A program made the position numbers and the translations under genes. The notes beneath the pieces are model-generated. The model searched no databases. It saw only the letters and a list, made by a program, of their open reading frames with translations, and was not told the DNA's origin. This document shows positions 35,727 through 47,478 of a stretch of DNA of 64,000 bases, piece by piece. The stretch is from positions 308,114 through 372,113 of the forward strand of contig NW_006768802.1 in assembly GCF_000204055.1 (NCBI RefSeq), given 5' to 3'. The stretch comes from Melampsora larici-populina 98AG31. Lineage: Eukaryota; Basidiomycota; Pucciniomycetes; Pucciniales; Melampsoraceae. Numbering within the stretch: position 1 is the first letter of the stretch; the number at the start of each line of letters is the position of its first letter.

Positions 35727-36736
35727 TGAACTAGGGATATTGTGAGCTCTTGGTGCAAAATGAGTCAAATGAGGGCTATCTTGAGATTACCTCAATTGAG
35801 GGTTTTGGTCTAATAAAATGAAAAAAAAACATACAAACAGAAATCAACAAACAGACTAAACAAAAACAAATCAACAAACAGACAAAAAGTGGAAATTCTT
35901 AGATTGGCCATTTTCCTGTCAATAAAGTACGCAGTCATTGTATGTTGACTGGTATTGACAGGTAGCTTGATATGATGACATCTCAACAGATGACAGATCA
36001 TCAACTTAGTGCTGGTGTGCTTAGTGATTGCCATTTGTTGGTTGCAGAGTGCAAGTGGGGCATTGGAATCTTCAACACCAGCAGAAATCAAATCAACAAA
36101 ACCTTCCCTAGCAGTGCACACATTGTTCAACATACCATCAATTTTTTGCTGGGCAAAGTATTGCCAAACCCACAACAATTGACCAGTAGCCATGGTGTTG
36201 GAAACATACTTGAAAAAAGAATATGACAGAGTAATACTGGCATTGGTAGCAGAGGAAAGTCCAGAAAAGAGGGTAGCAGGAGTACCAGATGTGGGAAGAG
36301 TGGGGCATGATGGATGGTTAAGTTGTAATGTACTTTCAAAGTGCCAATTAGTGGTTCATTCTTAAGTTTCACCTTTTCACATGAGGAAAAAAGGAATCTG
36401 GTGGGGTAAAGTGTCAACCTTGTTTGACCTTTAACCACAGTTTTTTTATACCAGGGTACCCAACAGGCCGGGGCTTCTGGGGCACCCACAGGGCTCTTGT
36501 GAGCCTCATCATGTCAGGTTAACAAAGATCAGGGCTTGTACCAGCACAACAACAAATTACCTCCAACAAAGTAAACTAACAAGAGCTACTTCCTTTACCC
36601 ATTTATACTACCAATTAGAAAACAATTGACTCATTCTTCCAAAGAAATTGTGATAGTATTACAAAGTATTACCATACTGTTCAAACCCAAACAAAAAAAT
36701 CATTCTTCAAAGTTTTGAATTTTTTGTATTTAGATA

Positions 36737-36939
36737 CAGCCATTCCAATATTGCTTGTCGCACCTCTTTTGGAAAAAGAAAGAGTTTGTGAGCTTGAAAC
36801 CTAAGTTTTAACTGGTTAAAACCTGAAATTTGGCTGTATCACCTTCAATTACAGTCAACTTTGAAGTTTTATTGAGTAAAAACTTAGGTTTCACTTTTTC
36901 TTTTCCAAAATGGAGCAACAAGCAATATCGGAATGGCTG
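36737..36939. mobile_element. Tc1/mariner-type MITE, 203 bp
   Basis: The inverted ends start CAGCCATTCCAATATTGCTTG on the left, with one base changed on the right, and stay similar for about 70 bp (through GAAACCTAAGTTTT). TA flanks both ends (36735-36736 and 36940-36941). No coding sequence. Confidence 0.75.
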
Positions 36940-37610
36940 TATTCTCAAAATTAGTAAAAAAACCAAAACTTCAGTAAAGAAGAAAATCAAGTTTTGAAAC
37001 ATAATATGATTTCTCAAACCAACCAAAAAGCCAATCATTCTCAACTCAGCTGTATACCACATAAGGTTTGATCACAACAGTCCAATGTTTTAGAAAGTAA
37101 ATCCAAAGACCTCTTTACTTTGTCCAAAAAAACTCCAGACCTCTTATCCAAACTTAGACCCATATCCTCCCATATCTCTTTGATTTATACTTCAACTTCT
37201 TCAAACCCTCATAAAAAACACCAAACATTCATCGCTGCCTCTTTTCATCCTCTTTTTTTGGCTTTAAGTAAATATTAGTTGTACATAATCCAAACCATTT
37301 TGTTATCTTTTCATCTTTTTTCTTTTTGAAGGGGGGTTGGGGCTAAAAAATAAATTAAAAAACTAATTCATGATAAAAAACACAAAAAAACACACAATAA
37401 ATTAAAAAAATTAACCAATAACAAATTTCAAGTAAACCAAACCAAATCAATCTCTCATTCAAATCCAAGAAACCAAATCATTCAAGAAACCCACCCAAAA
37501 AAACCCAACCCTTTCATCTTTTTCACCACCTTCCCAAACCAAACTAATCTCCACTGCACTGCACTCCCAAAATTCACAAGTATCCTTTGCAAGCCTTACA
37601 CAAAAAGAAA

Positions 37611-39712
37611 TCAATCTTCATACAATCTACCCTCACAAGCCGGCAAGATGCCACGTTCCAAAAGGTCTTCGAGAATAGACTCCAACTGAACCAACGAAGC
37701 CTTAACGCCCGCCTCCTTCGAAACCGTCCATTTGTTCTTCCTAATCCCCTCCACCAACAAAACTCTCAAGACCTTCAACCATTGAGTTCCATAAACTTCC
37801 CACATTCTTTGGTACGAAACTTCAATCAAACATGAAATTAACTTAGGTAAGACCAAACTATTAGCCAAATCGGATTTGATCAAGTTGACTAATAAACTCC
37901 ATAAACTTGATACTTTAAAACACGAATCGATTTGTGAGAGTTTAGATGAAGGGATTTGGTTCTTTAATGAAGGTACAATATCATTTATATCCACTTGACA
38001 AATCCCACAATAAAGTGAAAAGATTCCCGAGATCCGATTAGAATACTGAACGAGTCCTTCATCATTCTTCCTTCCACCTCCAACCAAATACCCTAATCGT
38101 TTGCCATACAATTCATCTGATTCAGTCTCGAATTTAATCGGTCGATGAGATGTTACAAAATAACATTTCTTTACGATTCTGGCCATCATCACTTGTCCTA
38201 GTTCAGGATATCCTATTAAAATTAATCCGATCACTACTCTCGATAATGGATAGACTGTACTTGGTTTGGCTGTTACTTCTGTTTCGGATTGTTTGATGAG
38301 AGCTTTGGAGAGATGATTACATGCCCAAATGTAGACGTTCAAATCAGATTGTTTGGTTTGTTGAAGTACTTCACCTAATTCGATAATCTATTCCAAAACT
38401 CTAATCAACCAATCATTTATTTTTCCAAAGATTCAGGTAGATCAAAAACTTACGACTTTTTGAATTTGTTTAGATGAATTTGTTAGTTGTCCTACTTTAA
38501 GTGTGATCTTTCTTTTGGCTTGTCTACAGATCGTTTTGAATGATTCGTTGGAAGACACATTCGGCAGTACAGTTTGTTTGATCTGTTCAATAACTCTGTA
38601 CCATTTCATATAATTCTCTTTCAACGAATCCTTCTGATTCCGATCCAATGAATCCTCTAAATCTTTCTCAATCCGTTTCTTTTCCATCACCTCTTTTTTC
38701 CTCAACTCGAGTTCGTTTTTCAGTCTAAGTTGATCTTTTTCCAACCTAGCCTGTACTTCAGATCGGTTTCTTTCTTCCTCAGCTTGTCTTTCTTCTCGAG
38801 CTTTCTTCTCTGCTTCTTCCTGTTTAATCTTAAAAACCCTAAGAGTTTCTTCTTTTTCAATCTCTTCTGCTTTCCTAATCAATTCATCAAAAACCTTTAA
38901 CCGATCTCTTTCTCTTCTTTCGAATCCTTCCTTTATAGTACGTATCTCTCTAGACTGATCCAACTCGATTTGTTCCAAGACTTTACTCAACTCATTCATC
39001 TGTTCTTCATACACTGCTTCTTGACGTTCATTTACCCGTTGGATCGTCTTATGATGGATCTCTTCAAACTGTTTTCTTCTTTCGGATGTCTTTTTCATCG
39101 ATATCAAATAAGTTGATCGTCTTCCTTCTTGATCCCATACTTGTAAACTATCATGATCAGGCACAAGATAACTTGTTGACTGATATCTAGACGGATCTTG
39201 TTTACGAATCGGCCATTTCTCTTCTTCACTATCTTCTTCTTCTCCGTCTTCTTCTTCTTCCTCAGATGATGAAGTGGATATGTTTTGGATCCGATGGTGT
39301 GATGATCTGCTTGAAGATTTCAGTGGTGATGAATAGATCGATTTGGATAGGTTGGGTGGGTTGGCAAATGGAGAAGGAGTGGATTGATTAAGTTGAACTG
39401 ATAATGGTTTACAAAACGGACCACTATAAGATATCATATTTTAAATGGAATGATTAGTTTTCTGGTTTAGAGTTGGGTTGTGGTTGGGTTACTTAACTTG
39501 TATTGGTTTGATGTGTTTGATGATGATGGTCGTGGGATCGAAGTTGTAGTAGAAGAATGTAGTTTGTGTGATTTTGATTTTGATTTTGATTTTTGTTTTT
39601 GATTTGGTTTTGGTTTTGGAATGGTTTCTTCTTCTTCTTCTTCGTCTGATGTTTCTGGTACTGAGTATTTCATGATTTGATTTGTAAGTAGTGGTTCAGT
39701 TGGTTTGGTCAA
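37611..39712 (-). CDS. GLE1: GLE1, nuclear pore mRNA-export factor
   Basis: Three exons on the minus strand: 39712-39498, 39423-38454 and 38387-37611; introns of 74 and 66 nt keep frame, giving 653 residues. The N-terminal third is Ser-rich with Glu runs. The middle is a long Glu/Arg/Lys coiled coil (for example ERRKQFEEIHHKTIQRVNER, about residues 185-350). The C-terminal part is the Gle1 domain: WYRVIEQIKQTVLP, then FKTICRQAKRKITLKVGQLT, YIWACNHLSKALIKQSETEV and YPLSRVVIGLILIGYPELG. Gle1 sits on the cytoplasmic face of the nuclear pore and, with inositol hexakisphosphate, activates the DEAD-box ATPase Dbp5 to release exported mRNPs. The Met at 39673 is an alternative start. Confidence 0.85.
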
Positions 39713-39801
39713 TCAAGTCAGATGAGAATGTTGAGTTGTAAGTTCAGATATCGGATAGTTGACTGATCATCGGATTCGGGTTGGACATGCCATCCCAGCG
39801 G

Positions 39802-40840
39802 CCCCGAAGCCGACGTTCGGAGGGTTCGGATGAAGCGGCCTTTGGGAGATCGCTGGCAGCCGCCAACTGGCACTGGCACTGGCACTGCCAGTCACTCAAA
39901 GCCCATGAAAGTATGGCTTGTGTCCCCTTTCCCGAGTGGAACCTTGTACAATGTTCACTCACCTGACATACCCACTACACAGATGGTGATATTCAACATC
40001 ACATTTCACCAAAACCGCACCAAAATCCTCCATCCATCCTAAACTTAACAAAATCAATTTCTTCAACTCAAACAAACCACAACATAACAATATGCTACTC
40101 CGACAATTCATGGACCATCTGGCTGAACAGTTTCCAGAGCTTCACTCAACGCTTTCACTTCGTGACCTCATCCAGTTTTCCGTTCTGGCCGCCGAAATCA
40201 TCACACGTTCAAACCATACGTGGGTTTCCCCGTAACGACGGCGAATCCGTAGTCCCATTCTTGCGCACAGCATGCTGTCCCCGCGGCGGCAGGATGCTGC
40301 ACTGAATATGCACAGTTGGGAAAGATGGATGGATCAGTTTGGTTTTCTAATAAGGTGATAGAAAAGATAGATTCACTCACAGCAACTTTCCACGCGTTGG
40401 GTAACCTGTTGATATACTTCAAAGGGGTTGTCTTCTTGATGTTGTCACAAGCAGGGCATGCTATGCCAACTAGACCTTTCAAGACCGGCTGGGGAAGTGG
40501 TGCGCTGGGAGGCAAACGTTTGAACTCAGGTTTGATGAAGCTTGAATCCATTTTGTGAAGAATGTGAAGTGGTGATACAAGGGGGGTGGAGAGTTGAGGG
40601 AAGCGTGAAGTGTGTATCTCTCATGTGTTACCTGAGGTTTCAATACGCCGTGAAAGATGGCATGGGGTTTCAGGGCAAATGTGGGGCAGGTGAAGTACTG
40701 TGTGAAATGACGTGGGGGGGTTTTCACGGCTAGGTGAAATATTGGGGGGAGGGGGAAAAAAATGGCACTGGCAGTAGTGCCAGTAATCTCCCGAAGGCCG
40801 GGTGTTCCCGGAGGGTTTCCCGAGCTCCGAGCCCTCGGGG
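39802..40840. repeat. Inverted-repeat element between GLE1 and COG5, hAT-like arm
   Basis: The GC-rich segment 39802-39860 and the reverse complement of 40778-40840 share GGCCTTTGGGAGATCGCTGGCA-type sequence with a few changes. GGCACT repeats lie at the inner side of the left arm (39868-39893) and a GGCACTGGCAG palindrome at the right. Downstream, GGATAGGCCATTACCCGCG (40970-40988) resembles GGATGGCCATCCCCCGCG in the left arm of the hAT element (17695-17712). It may be a hAT-derived MITE extending to about 41020. Outer ends and target duplication are not resolved. Confidence 0.45.
40201..40551 (-). CDS. Hypothetical protein inside the inverted-repeat element
   Basis: One uninterrupted minus-strand frame of 116 residues. 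It contains CPACDNIKK and PNCAYSVQHPAAAGTACC, six Cys in all, and no signal peptide at the chosen start. I recognise no family. Because it lies between the two arms of a repeat it could be a captured fragment, or the arms may be unrelated to it. A first exon upstream may be missing. Confidence 0.3.
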   Translation of the reverse strand: MDSSFIKPEFKRLPPSAPLPQPVLKGLVGIACPACDNIKKTTPLKYINRLPNAWKVAVSESIFSITLLENQTDPSIFPNCAYSVQHPAAAGTACCAQEWDYGFAVVTGKPTYGLNV

Positions 40841-41100
40841 TGCGGAGTTCGGGGGCGGGGGCTGCCAGTCCTCAAGCCCCCGATGTTATCCGCGGGTTTT
40901 AGCCGGGGCTTAATCGCGTCGGGGTAGGTTTCGTGCGCGGGAGGGCTCATTAGATATTGGCTCGGGGTGCGGATAGGCCATTACCCGCGTTTTTCGGGTT
41001 GGGGCTCCTCGTTCTCCCCAGCCTGGGTGATTTCATTGGTCTTTCCTGATATCATCATCGCAATAGTTCTAGTTCTAGTTTAGAGTTCCAGTAGTCAAAG

Positions 41101-43824
41101 ATGAATGATAATCAGAAGAGATCGATACTGAGTTCCAAAGATTATGAATTCTTCTTGACCGCTTCATTCGATCCACAATCATTTTCGAATTCTCTAATCT
41201 TCAATCACCATTCAGTTTTCGATGAATTCTTATCATCATCCCTCACCTCACTCTCATCCACTACCACTACTAACAACAATCCCAATAGTGTACCATATCT
41301 AAACTTATCACTTCAAAAATTAAACATTGCAATCGATGAGATTAACAAACAAATCAGAAATACAATCTCATCAAACCATTTAAACTTACTCATCAAATCA
41401 CATTCGATCATTAACTTAGACCATCATTTAGTTTCTATTAAATCATCACTCCATCAAATCGACAATAATCTAATCAAACTCCAATCCAAGATCTCAACAA
41501 AATATCAACACCTCTCATTAAACTTAACAAACTTGGATCGGTTTCAATCTTTACTTATCAAAACTAAATCTATCTTAAAGTTTATCCAACTAAAAAAACG
41601 ACTAGATACACAACTCATCAATTCTTCCGAACCATCAAATCTAATCGAATCCACTTTAACTTTATCAGAAATAGAAAGCCTTATCAATCCTAATAATCAG
41701 TACCTATCCCATTCGATCAACACATTCAAAGCTATTCAACACCATTTAAATCCAATCCAATCCACTCGTGAAAGCCTTCAATCACAAATGACCCAAATCT
41801 TAAACAAAGGATTACTTCAACTAGACAAGACTTTACTTTCCACATCTTTTCAGACCGCTTACAATCTTTCAATCTTACCTGAATCTATTACTTTACTCAT
41901 CCAAACCCTTACCCAATCTATCCATTCCAAAATCAAATCAACTTTCGACCTCAACTCTTTATCCAAACAATCTAATCTACAAGGTACCATTTTCTCTCTC
42001 ATTTCTAAATGACTAATCCCATTCTGATCACCTTTTTTTTTGTTTTGGGGGGACAGATCAGACACACTCTTCTAGTTTCGTATACAAATCAAGATCACGT
42101 ACCGAACCTACTTTATCGAACCATTCATCATGGACAACCTGTTTATGGACAAGACTAGAATCATTAATTGACGATCTCACTTCAACTTGTATAAAAGTTT
42201 ACACATTAGAAAAAGTTTTGGAATGGAAAAAAACTTCTTCGACAATGTCACTTCAAGTAAAAAGTTTTTTGGATGAGGTGGTTGAGAAGGATGGTGGATT
42301 GGATGGGGTGTTGCCCAGGACTGTTTTTTGGAGAACGGTTTGTGTGGCTTTAGAAAAAGAGTCTAGAGAAGCATGTAGAGGTCAGTTCTGCAACAAAAGC
42401 CCCACCAAAGTCAAGAACCGAGTTTGAGAAACTGATAAATTAGATTTTGTTTAGGTTCGAATTTTATTAACCAAACTCTCACAAGTTCGTATCCAAAACT
42501 CCTACGACTCCTGCACGACTTCTTTTCCCGAATCTCACTCCACACCCACACAACTTATAGCTCATCAACTCAATCACCCGAAACGATTCTAATGCTTCGA
42601 TCAATCTCGGCTTTCGAAACGGTTTATCTTGAAAGATCTAAGCAAAGGATGATGGAAGGTTTGAAGGTTTTGAAGAGCGATGAAAGGTTTGGACCGGTCG
42701 TTTTGAATGAGTTGGATGTGGCTAGGTTTGATCCTTTGTTGATTCGATTGGTAGTTAAGAATTTGAAGGAGGTTTTGGATGAGTATTTGATTAGGATTTC
42801 GGATCGAGTTGAGGCTTTTTTCTTCGTGGCTTTTTTTGGATTTCGATTTTGGGGTTTTTGGATTGATGATGGTTTTGCTTTTTTTTGTGGGTAGATTGAT
42901 CGTGATCAGTATTCTGTGATGGGATTAGGTTCGAACCTTTTGAACGGTTCAAAGTCTTTGAATATCGAAAGCTCAAATCTGATATCGAATCTGATCGAAA
43001 CACTAAACCAAGTGATGAACGAGTACGAAAGCACGAACCCAGAGATATCCCAGACGTTACAAACAATGGTGAACCGAGCAGAAGCCACTCAAAAAGAGAT
43101 AATCGATCCGATGATCAGATTGATCAAACGAGAGATCTCAGTCTTGGTTGGAAGAATGCATTCGAACTCGAAACAGTCTCGTACCAAACCCGACAGTTAT
43201 TTATCAGATCTGATGGAAAGAATAAGTCGAATGAAAAGCGAAATCGGACATGAAATGAAATCAGAAGTTTTTATTTATCAAATCGTTTCCTACACAATCA
43301 GGTGTGGATTGTTTCATCTTTCATTAAGGGATGGAAGAGATGAGAAGAGTAGGTTGGGATTGATTTCAGAAGTTTCTGAACTTGAGATTGGTTTGACTCA
43401 ATGGATTGAAGAGGATGAAGTAAGGTTTGGAAGAGATTTGGTAGGCTTGGTGGGTATGTTACGTGATTTGAGAGAGTTTAAACGGGTTATTTTTATGTTT
43501 GAGATTGGGGAATTGGAAAAAGAAATCGGATCGAATGGAGAAGGAAAAGAGGAGGAGGATGAAGAGTTTAGGAAAATGATTGTTCTGCAACATTTACTGA
43601 GTAGAGCATCTGTACAGGTTCAAAGGGTTTTGGGTTGGAATGAAGTCGAGTATTGGAAATGGTTAGAAGAACATTTAGGTAGTATTGAGGATTGGAAATC
43701 TTTGGTGAAAAGAGTTTTGCAGGAAATTGGGTTTGGGGATCAGAAGAATGAGAAGAATGGGAATGGGGAATTGGATTTGGTTAGAAAGGTTTTAGGATTA
43801 GGGAATGGGGCTCAGAGGAAATAG
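41101..43824 (+). CDS. COG5: COG5, conserved oligomeric Golgi complex subunit 5
   Basis: Four exons: 41101-41983, 42057-42380, 42455-42807 and 42895-43824, joined in frame by introns of 73, 74 and 87 nt; 829 residues, close to the usual COG5 length (about 840). The N-terminus has the family's opening block around YEFFLTASFDPQSFSN. A helical stretch follows with LDHHLVSIKSSLHQID and LDRFQSLLIKTKSILKFIQL, the coiled-coil region of COG/exocyst-type tethers. Later SSYPKLLRLLHDFFSRI and DRDQYSVMGLGSNLLNG match the middle of the family. The COG complex tethers vesicles in retrograde traffic within the Golgi; COG5 belongs to lobe B with COG6-8. The C-terminal 150 residues are Glu-rich and less conserved. 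Confidence 0.8.
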
Positions 43825-44086
43825 ATGAGGTTTTTTGGGTTAAGAAGGGTTGGGTTGGGTGAGGGGTTGAGGGGATATGGTTGAAAGAGGTTGGTGGGAT
43901 TGAAGATTTGTGGAAGTTTGGTTGGATTTTAGTTTATTTTAGGGTCATCAAATCGGGTTTGGTTTTAAAACTTATGGACATTTTTAGAATAAGATAGATC
44001 TGCTTAAGAAAGATAATTAAAAGATGTACATATGGTAGATAGTTGAATGATCATCATTTGGAGGTGTTGATTTGAATGATCATTCA

Positions 44087-44233
44087 GGGCATGTTCACTT
44101 AAGGAAATTCTGACCAGAAATCATATTCTGGAAAAAAAATTAATGCAAACAATGAAACATGCACTGCCAAATAGACACTTTATATTTTGCGGAATGTGGT
44201 TTCTTAGCAGAAATTGCTTAAGTGAACAGGCCC
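44087..44233. mobile_element. PIF/Harbinger MITE related to the element at 47189
   Basis: The 147-bp unit starts GGGCATGTTCACTTAAGG and ends in the inverse (CTTAAGTGAACAGGCCC). The flanks are TCA and TTA, one base from a TTA duplication. Its first 40 bases run parallel to the left end of the Harbinger element: both have T-[TC]-ACTTAAG followed by AATTCTGACYAGAAATC (17 bp). It is therefore probably a deletion derivative or relative mobilised by that family. Confidence 0.7.
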
Positions 44234-44609
44234 TTAGAATGGGTTGATTTTTTGAAAGAAGTATTAGTTGATCAGATATACTTGGAGGGTATTTTGAAGA
44301 AGAAGGGGTCTTTGGTTTGGTAATTGGTAAGATGGGTTTTCTGAATGAAAGTCACTCAAGTAGACTCTGTTGAACCAGTTGACTTTTTTGGCTTTGGGTT
44401 GTCGAGAAATCTCAACTTGATAGACAGATTGACTGTTTGAAAACAACTAGGTAAAATTTAAAGTAGGGTTTGTTGGAACTTGTAGGTCTACTGTGTGTAT
44501 GTATATTCCACTGAACTTGACCACTGGCACACAGTGAAGGTTTTGTTGAGTTGTATAAGTACTCACTGTAAAAGTGGCTGAGTCACAATTTGTTTGACTA
44601 AACATTTAT

Positions 44610-44853
44610 GGTGTTCAAGCCTGTGCAAGAACTGTGCAACACCAGCGTGCAAGATCTGTGCAAGATCTGTGCAAGATCTGTGCAAAATGTTTTGCACTAA
44701 TCTTGCACATCAATTTTTTTTGACAACCCAAGTTGTGTGTTGCAAAGCGTGCAAAAACCATGCAAGACCAACTTGCAAGTTTTGTGCAAGATCTGTTCAA
44801 GTTCTATTCATATCTTGCAAACTTGCACAAATTAATTTTGAAGTTTGAACACC
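44610..44853. repeat. Foldback with GTGCAAGATCT repeats
   Basis: GGTGTTCAAGC at the left pairs with GTTTGAACACC at the right. Inside, GTGCAAGATCT is repeated three times in tandem, and inverted TTGCAC words occur in the right half. No gene, and no clear target duplication. Confidence 0.55.
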
Positions 44854-47188
44854 GTAATTGGTCAAAAGTTTAGTGTTTGGCCGGATGATGGATACAGTTC
44901 AACTGTACTGATTGGTTTATGGTCCAAAGATGATGGTCTGGCCAGGTATTGGTTGATTTTTTTGGGATCTCTTTACCATTGATACATTGGTGCTTGACCT
45001 ACATGGGGTGGATGGGCCAGGTATGGGGAGGAACAAAGAGGTTTGCTTGATTAGATACTGTTCTGACAGGATTGGTAGTATACAAAGCTTGCTTGGAGAA
45101 ATTCTATAGGTTCCTGAAACAGCTGCTAGCCAATTTTACCATACAGTGGTCTGTGCTTGACAAAATGTGGTATGGAATTACTTTGTGGTTTAGTTCTACA
45201 GCTACAGATTTGATGAATAAATGCTGATGACATCACCCTGGGGGAAATAATATTGAACCTGGTTTCACTTTCACCTAACCTTGAATGTATGTCAAATTCA
45301 GGATAACTGATATATATGTTGTAATGTTGATTGCTATATACAACCAGATTATCATGATTACTCATTCATCTTTGAGGACTTTGAAATCTTTATGCCTATT
45401 CACCCATTTCTGTGTTTCAGGCAATGTTGGTAAACAACCAAGATATATGGCATTTTTTCCACATCAGAATGGAGTGCTTGTGAAGCTGATTCATTGGGAC
45501 CTGTTCTTGTCAAGTGAACTGATAAATTTGGTAGGCGCCTGTTCTTGTGGGATTGGTATGATTTAAAAGCCAGTGAACTCAAGTATTATGATGTGAAGTT
45601 GCAAAACCAATACAATCATGCCTTTAAAACAAACCATTGGCTGTGTTCACTGAAGAGATTTGGACTAGTGTTTTGGTCCCCAATTGATGAATTTTCAGGT
45701 GAAATTCAAGGATTCCATCTGTTTGCCAAAGGACAAAAACATTTTGGGGGTACCAATGAGCACATGATGATGAAGTAAATCTGTAGCATAATCATTCCAA
45801 TAGCTTAAATCTTGCAAGATAACAAGATCAGTTTCACTAGACCTTTGTGCATATTTCTCTTTCACCCAAAATTTCTGTCACACTTGTACATAGGTTCTCT
45901 CCAAAGTATGTACTTTCAAAGGAAGTAAGAAGACACCAAAGAAAGATCCTTTCTTAATAACTATATTATCAAGTTACTAAAATCTGGTGTGGATCAAAAA
46001 ACCATCTGTAGACTCATGTAGATCAAAGCCAAACATCATTCTTGTTTGTCACCATCACAAGCTGTATTACCACATGACCTTTGATGTCACACTGGCAATA
46101 ATCATCAAGATTTTTCTCCCAGCATCAGCAACTGTCTTGTGTTCTACTCAAACTCATTTGAGGTAGAGATCCAGGAAGAGATGTTGAGTGGAGTGTCAAA
46201 GGCATACAAGATAGTGATTTATAACACCATTAACCCCAGCTTGACTAATTCCACTCCAGGAGGACACTTAATCCTTGCAATCTCACATGTTTGATGGAGG
46301 GACTTTCATGTTACTGACCAGGCTTGGTGAGCCAGCGGGACACCAAAACTGTTTACTTTGGTGTGGGGCTTTGTTCACCCCTATCAGTCCCCCTACTTCC
46401 CCAAATGGAAACCAAATTTGTTTTTATACCATCAGATGTTGTGTAGCTTCAAAACTACACAAGCTCAAAGAGTGTGTAGAAGTGGACTCTTGTTGGCTTA
46501 CTAAGATAGGCTGGTAAGGTGCAAGTCCAGCCACCAAACTGAATTTAATAGTGTTCAATCAATCCTTGGAATATTTTGAGCATCATACCTTCCAAGGAAC
46601 AAGGTTGATCAAATCTTGGGTGTGGTGTTTTTTCCAAAGTGTAGGACAAATCGTGGATGGTGAACTGCCATAATCATTTGCCATCATACCAATGTATGAG
46701 GTTTAAACCTGGACATACATTCCCATTGGGATCCAAATAAGGCCCTTACTGTTTTTCAGAGTCTACCCACATGGAGCTAACATGATGCTTTATAAGTTGA
46801 AGGCAAACTGTGCTTCCTGAAAACTCGACTAAACTCCCAATTAGTACTCCAAGATCAAAGATTTGCATGTCCAGAAACTTATAAGATGTCACTCTTCTAA
46901 CATATTTACAAACCTCAGACATGGTTTATCCAATATTTTGATCCAAGGTATTTTTTGGTGCATACCAAAATGTTGGAGAGAAACCTTGGTGAAAGATTTA
47001 TTCAAGGATTAAGATCCTACCTTGGATTTTTCAATCTGAGGTATACATTTTGGCAGTGTCAGTCTTACAATCTCAACCCATGTTCATCTCAATGTCAAAC
47101 TCCCATTCCAATACCTGATAATCTCTGATACTATTCAACCACAGTCCCTCACCAACATTGCTTCTGTGGTATCAATACTCATCACTAA
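44854..47188. other. Intergenic
   Basis: No gene is supported. Frames at 45285-45778 and 46275-46517 are short and carry no domain. The last three bases (TAA, 47186-47188) are the target duplication of the next element. Confidence 0.45.
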
Positions 47189-47478
47189 GGCCGCGTTTAC
47201 TTAAGCGAATTCTGACTAGAAATCGCATTATGTAATTCACAGAAATCACATTCTGTGAAATGCGTTTGATATTTTATTTACAAGCATTCTGTAAAGTACA
47301 GAATGCTTATAAAAAGCAATTTCTTGGGACATTCTGAGAATTTGCTTGTAGCGCATTCCTGTCAACAAAAATCACATTCTGTGATTTCTTTCTTTGTCTC
47401 AAATTTGGACAAGTCCGTCTTCACCGTACGGAATCATCAACCACCACCTTTTATCATCAACCAACACCTTCATCCATC

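Larger units (their letters stand above)
33370..36193 (-). pseudogene. Decayed hAT transposase
   Basis: Read on the minus strand in several frames. A BED-like piece (TKHTSTKLMICHLLRCHHI) lies near 35960-36050. A TFDGWTAP block with the first catalytic Asp lies at 34232-34261. LHGCVAHVINLVAKAGLAVF lies near 34050-34110. KVSNRWSSTHTLLKPFYKL follows near 33800, and THSIKGHKYPTFSQVMP-like sequence near 33600. The pieces are in the right order for a hAT transposase but need at least two frame changes. A foldback element (34421-35726) separates the N-terminal piece from the rest. The GCVAHVINL block is close to that of the hAT protein at 18414-20950, but the two elements are otherwise diverged. Confidence 0.7.

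Noticed and set aside
36440..36500. CAGGGTACCCAACAGGCCGGGGC as the outer end of the decayed hAT element
   Set aside because: No inverted partner was found on the other side of the relic.
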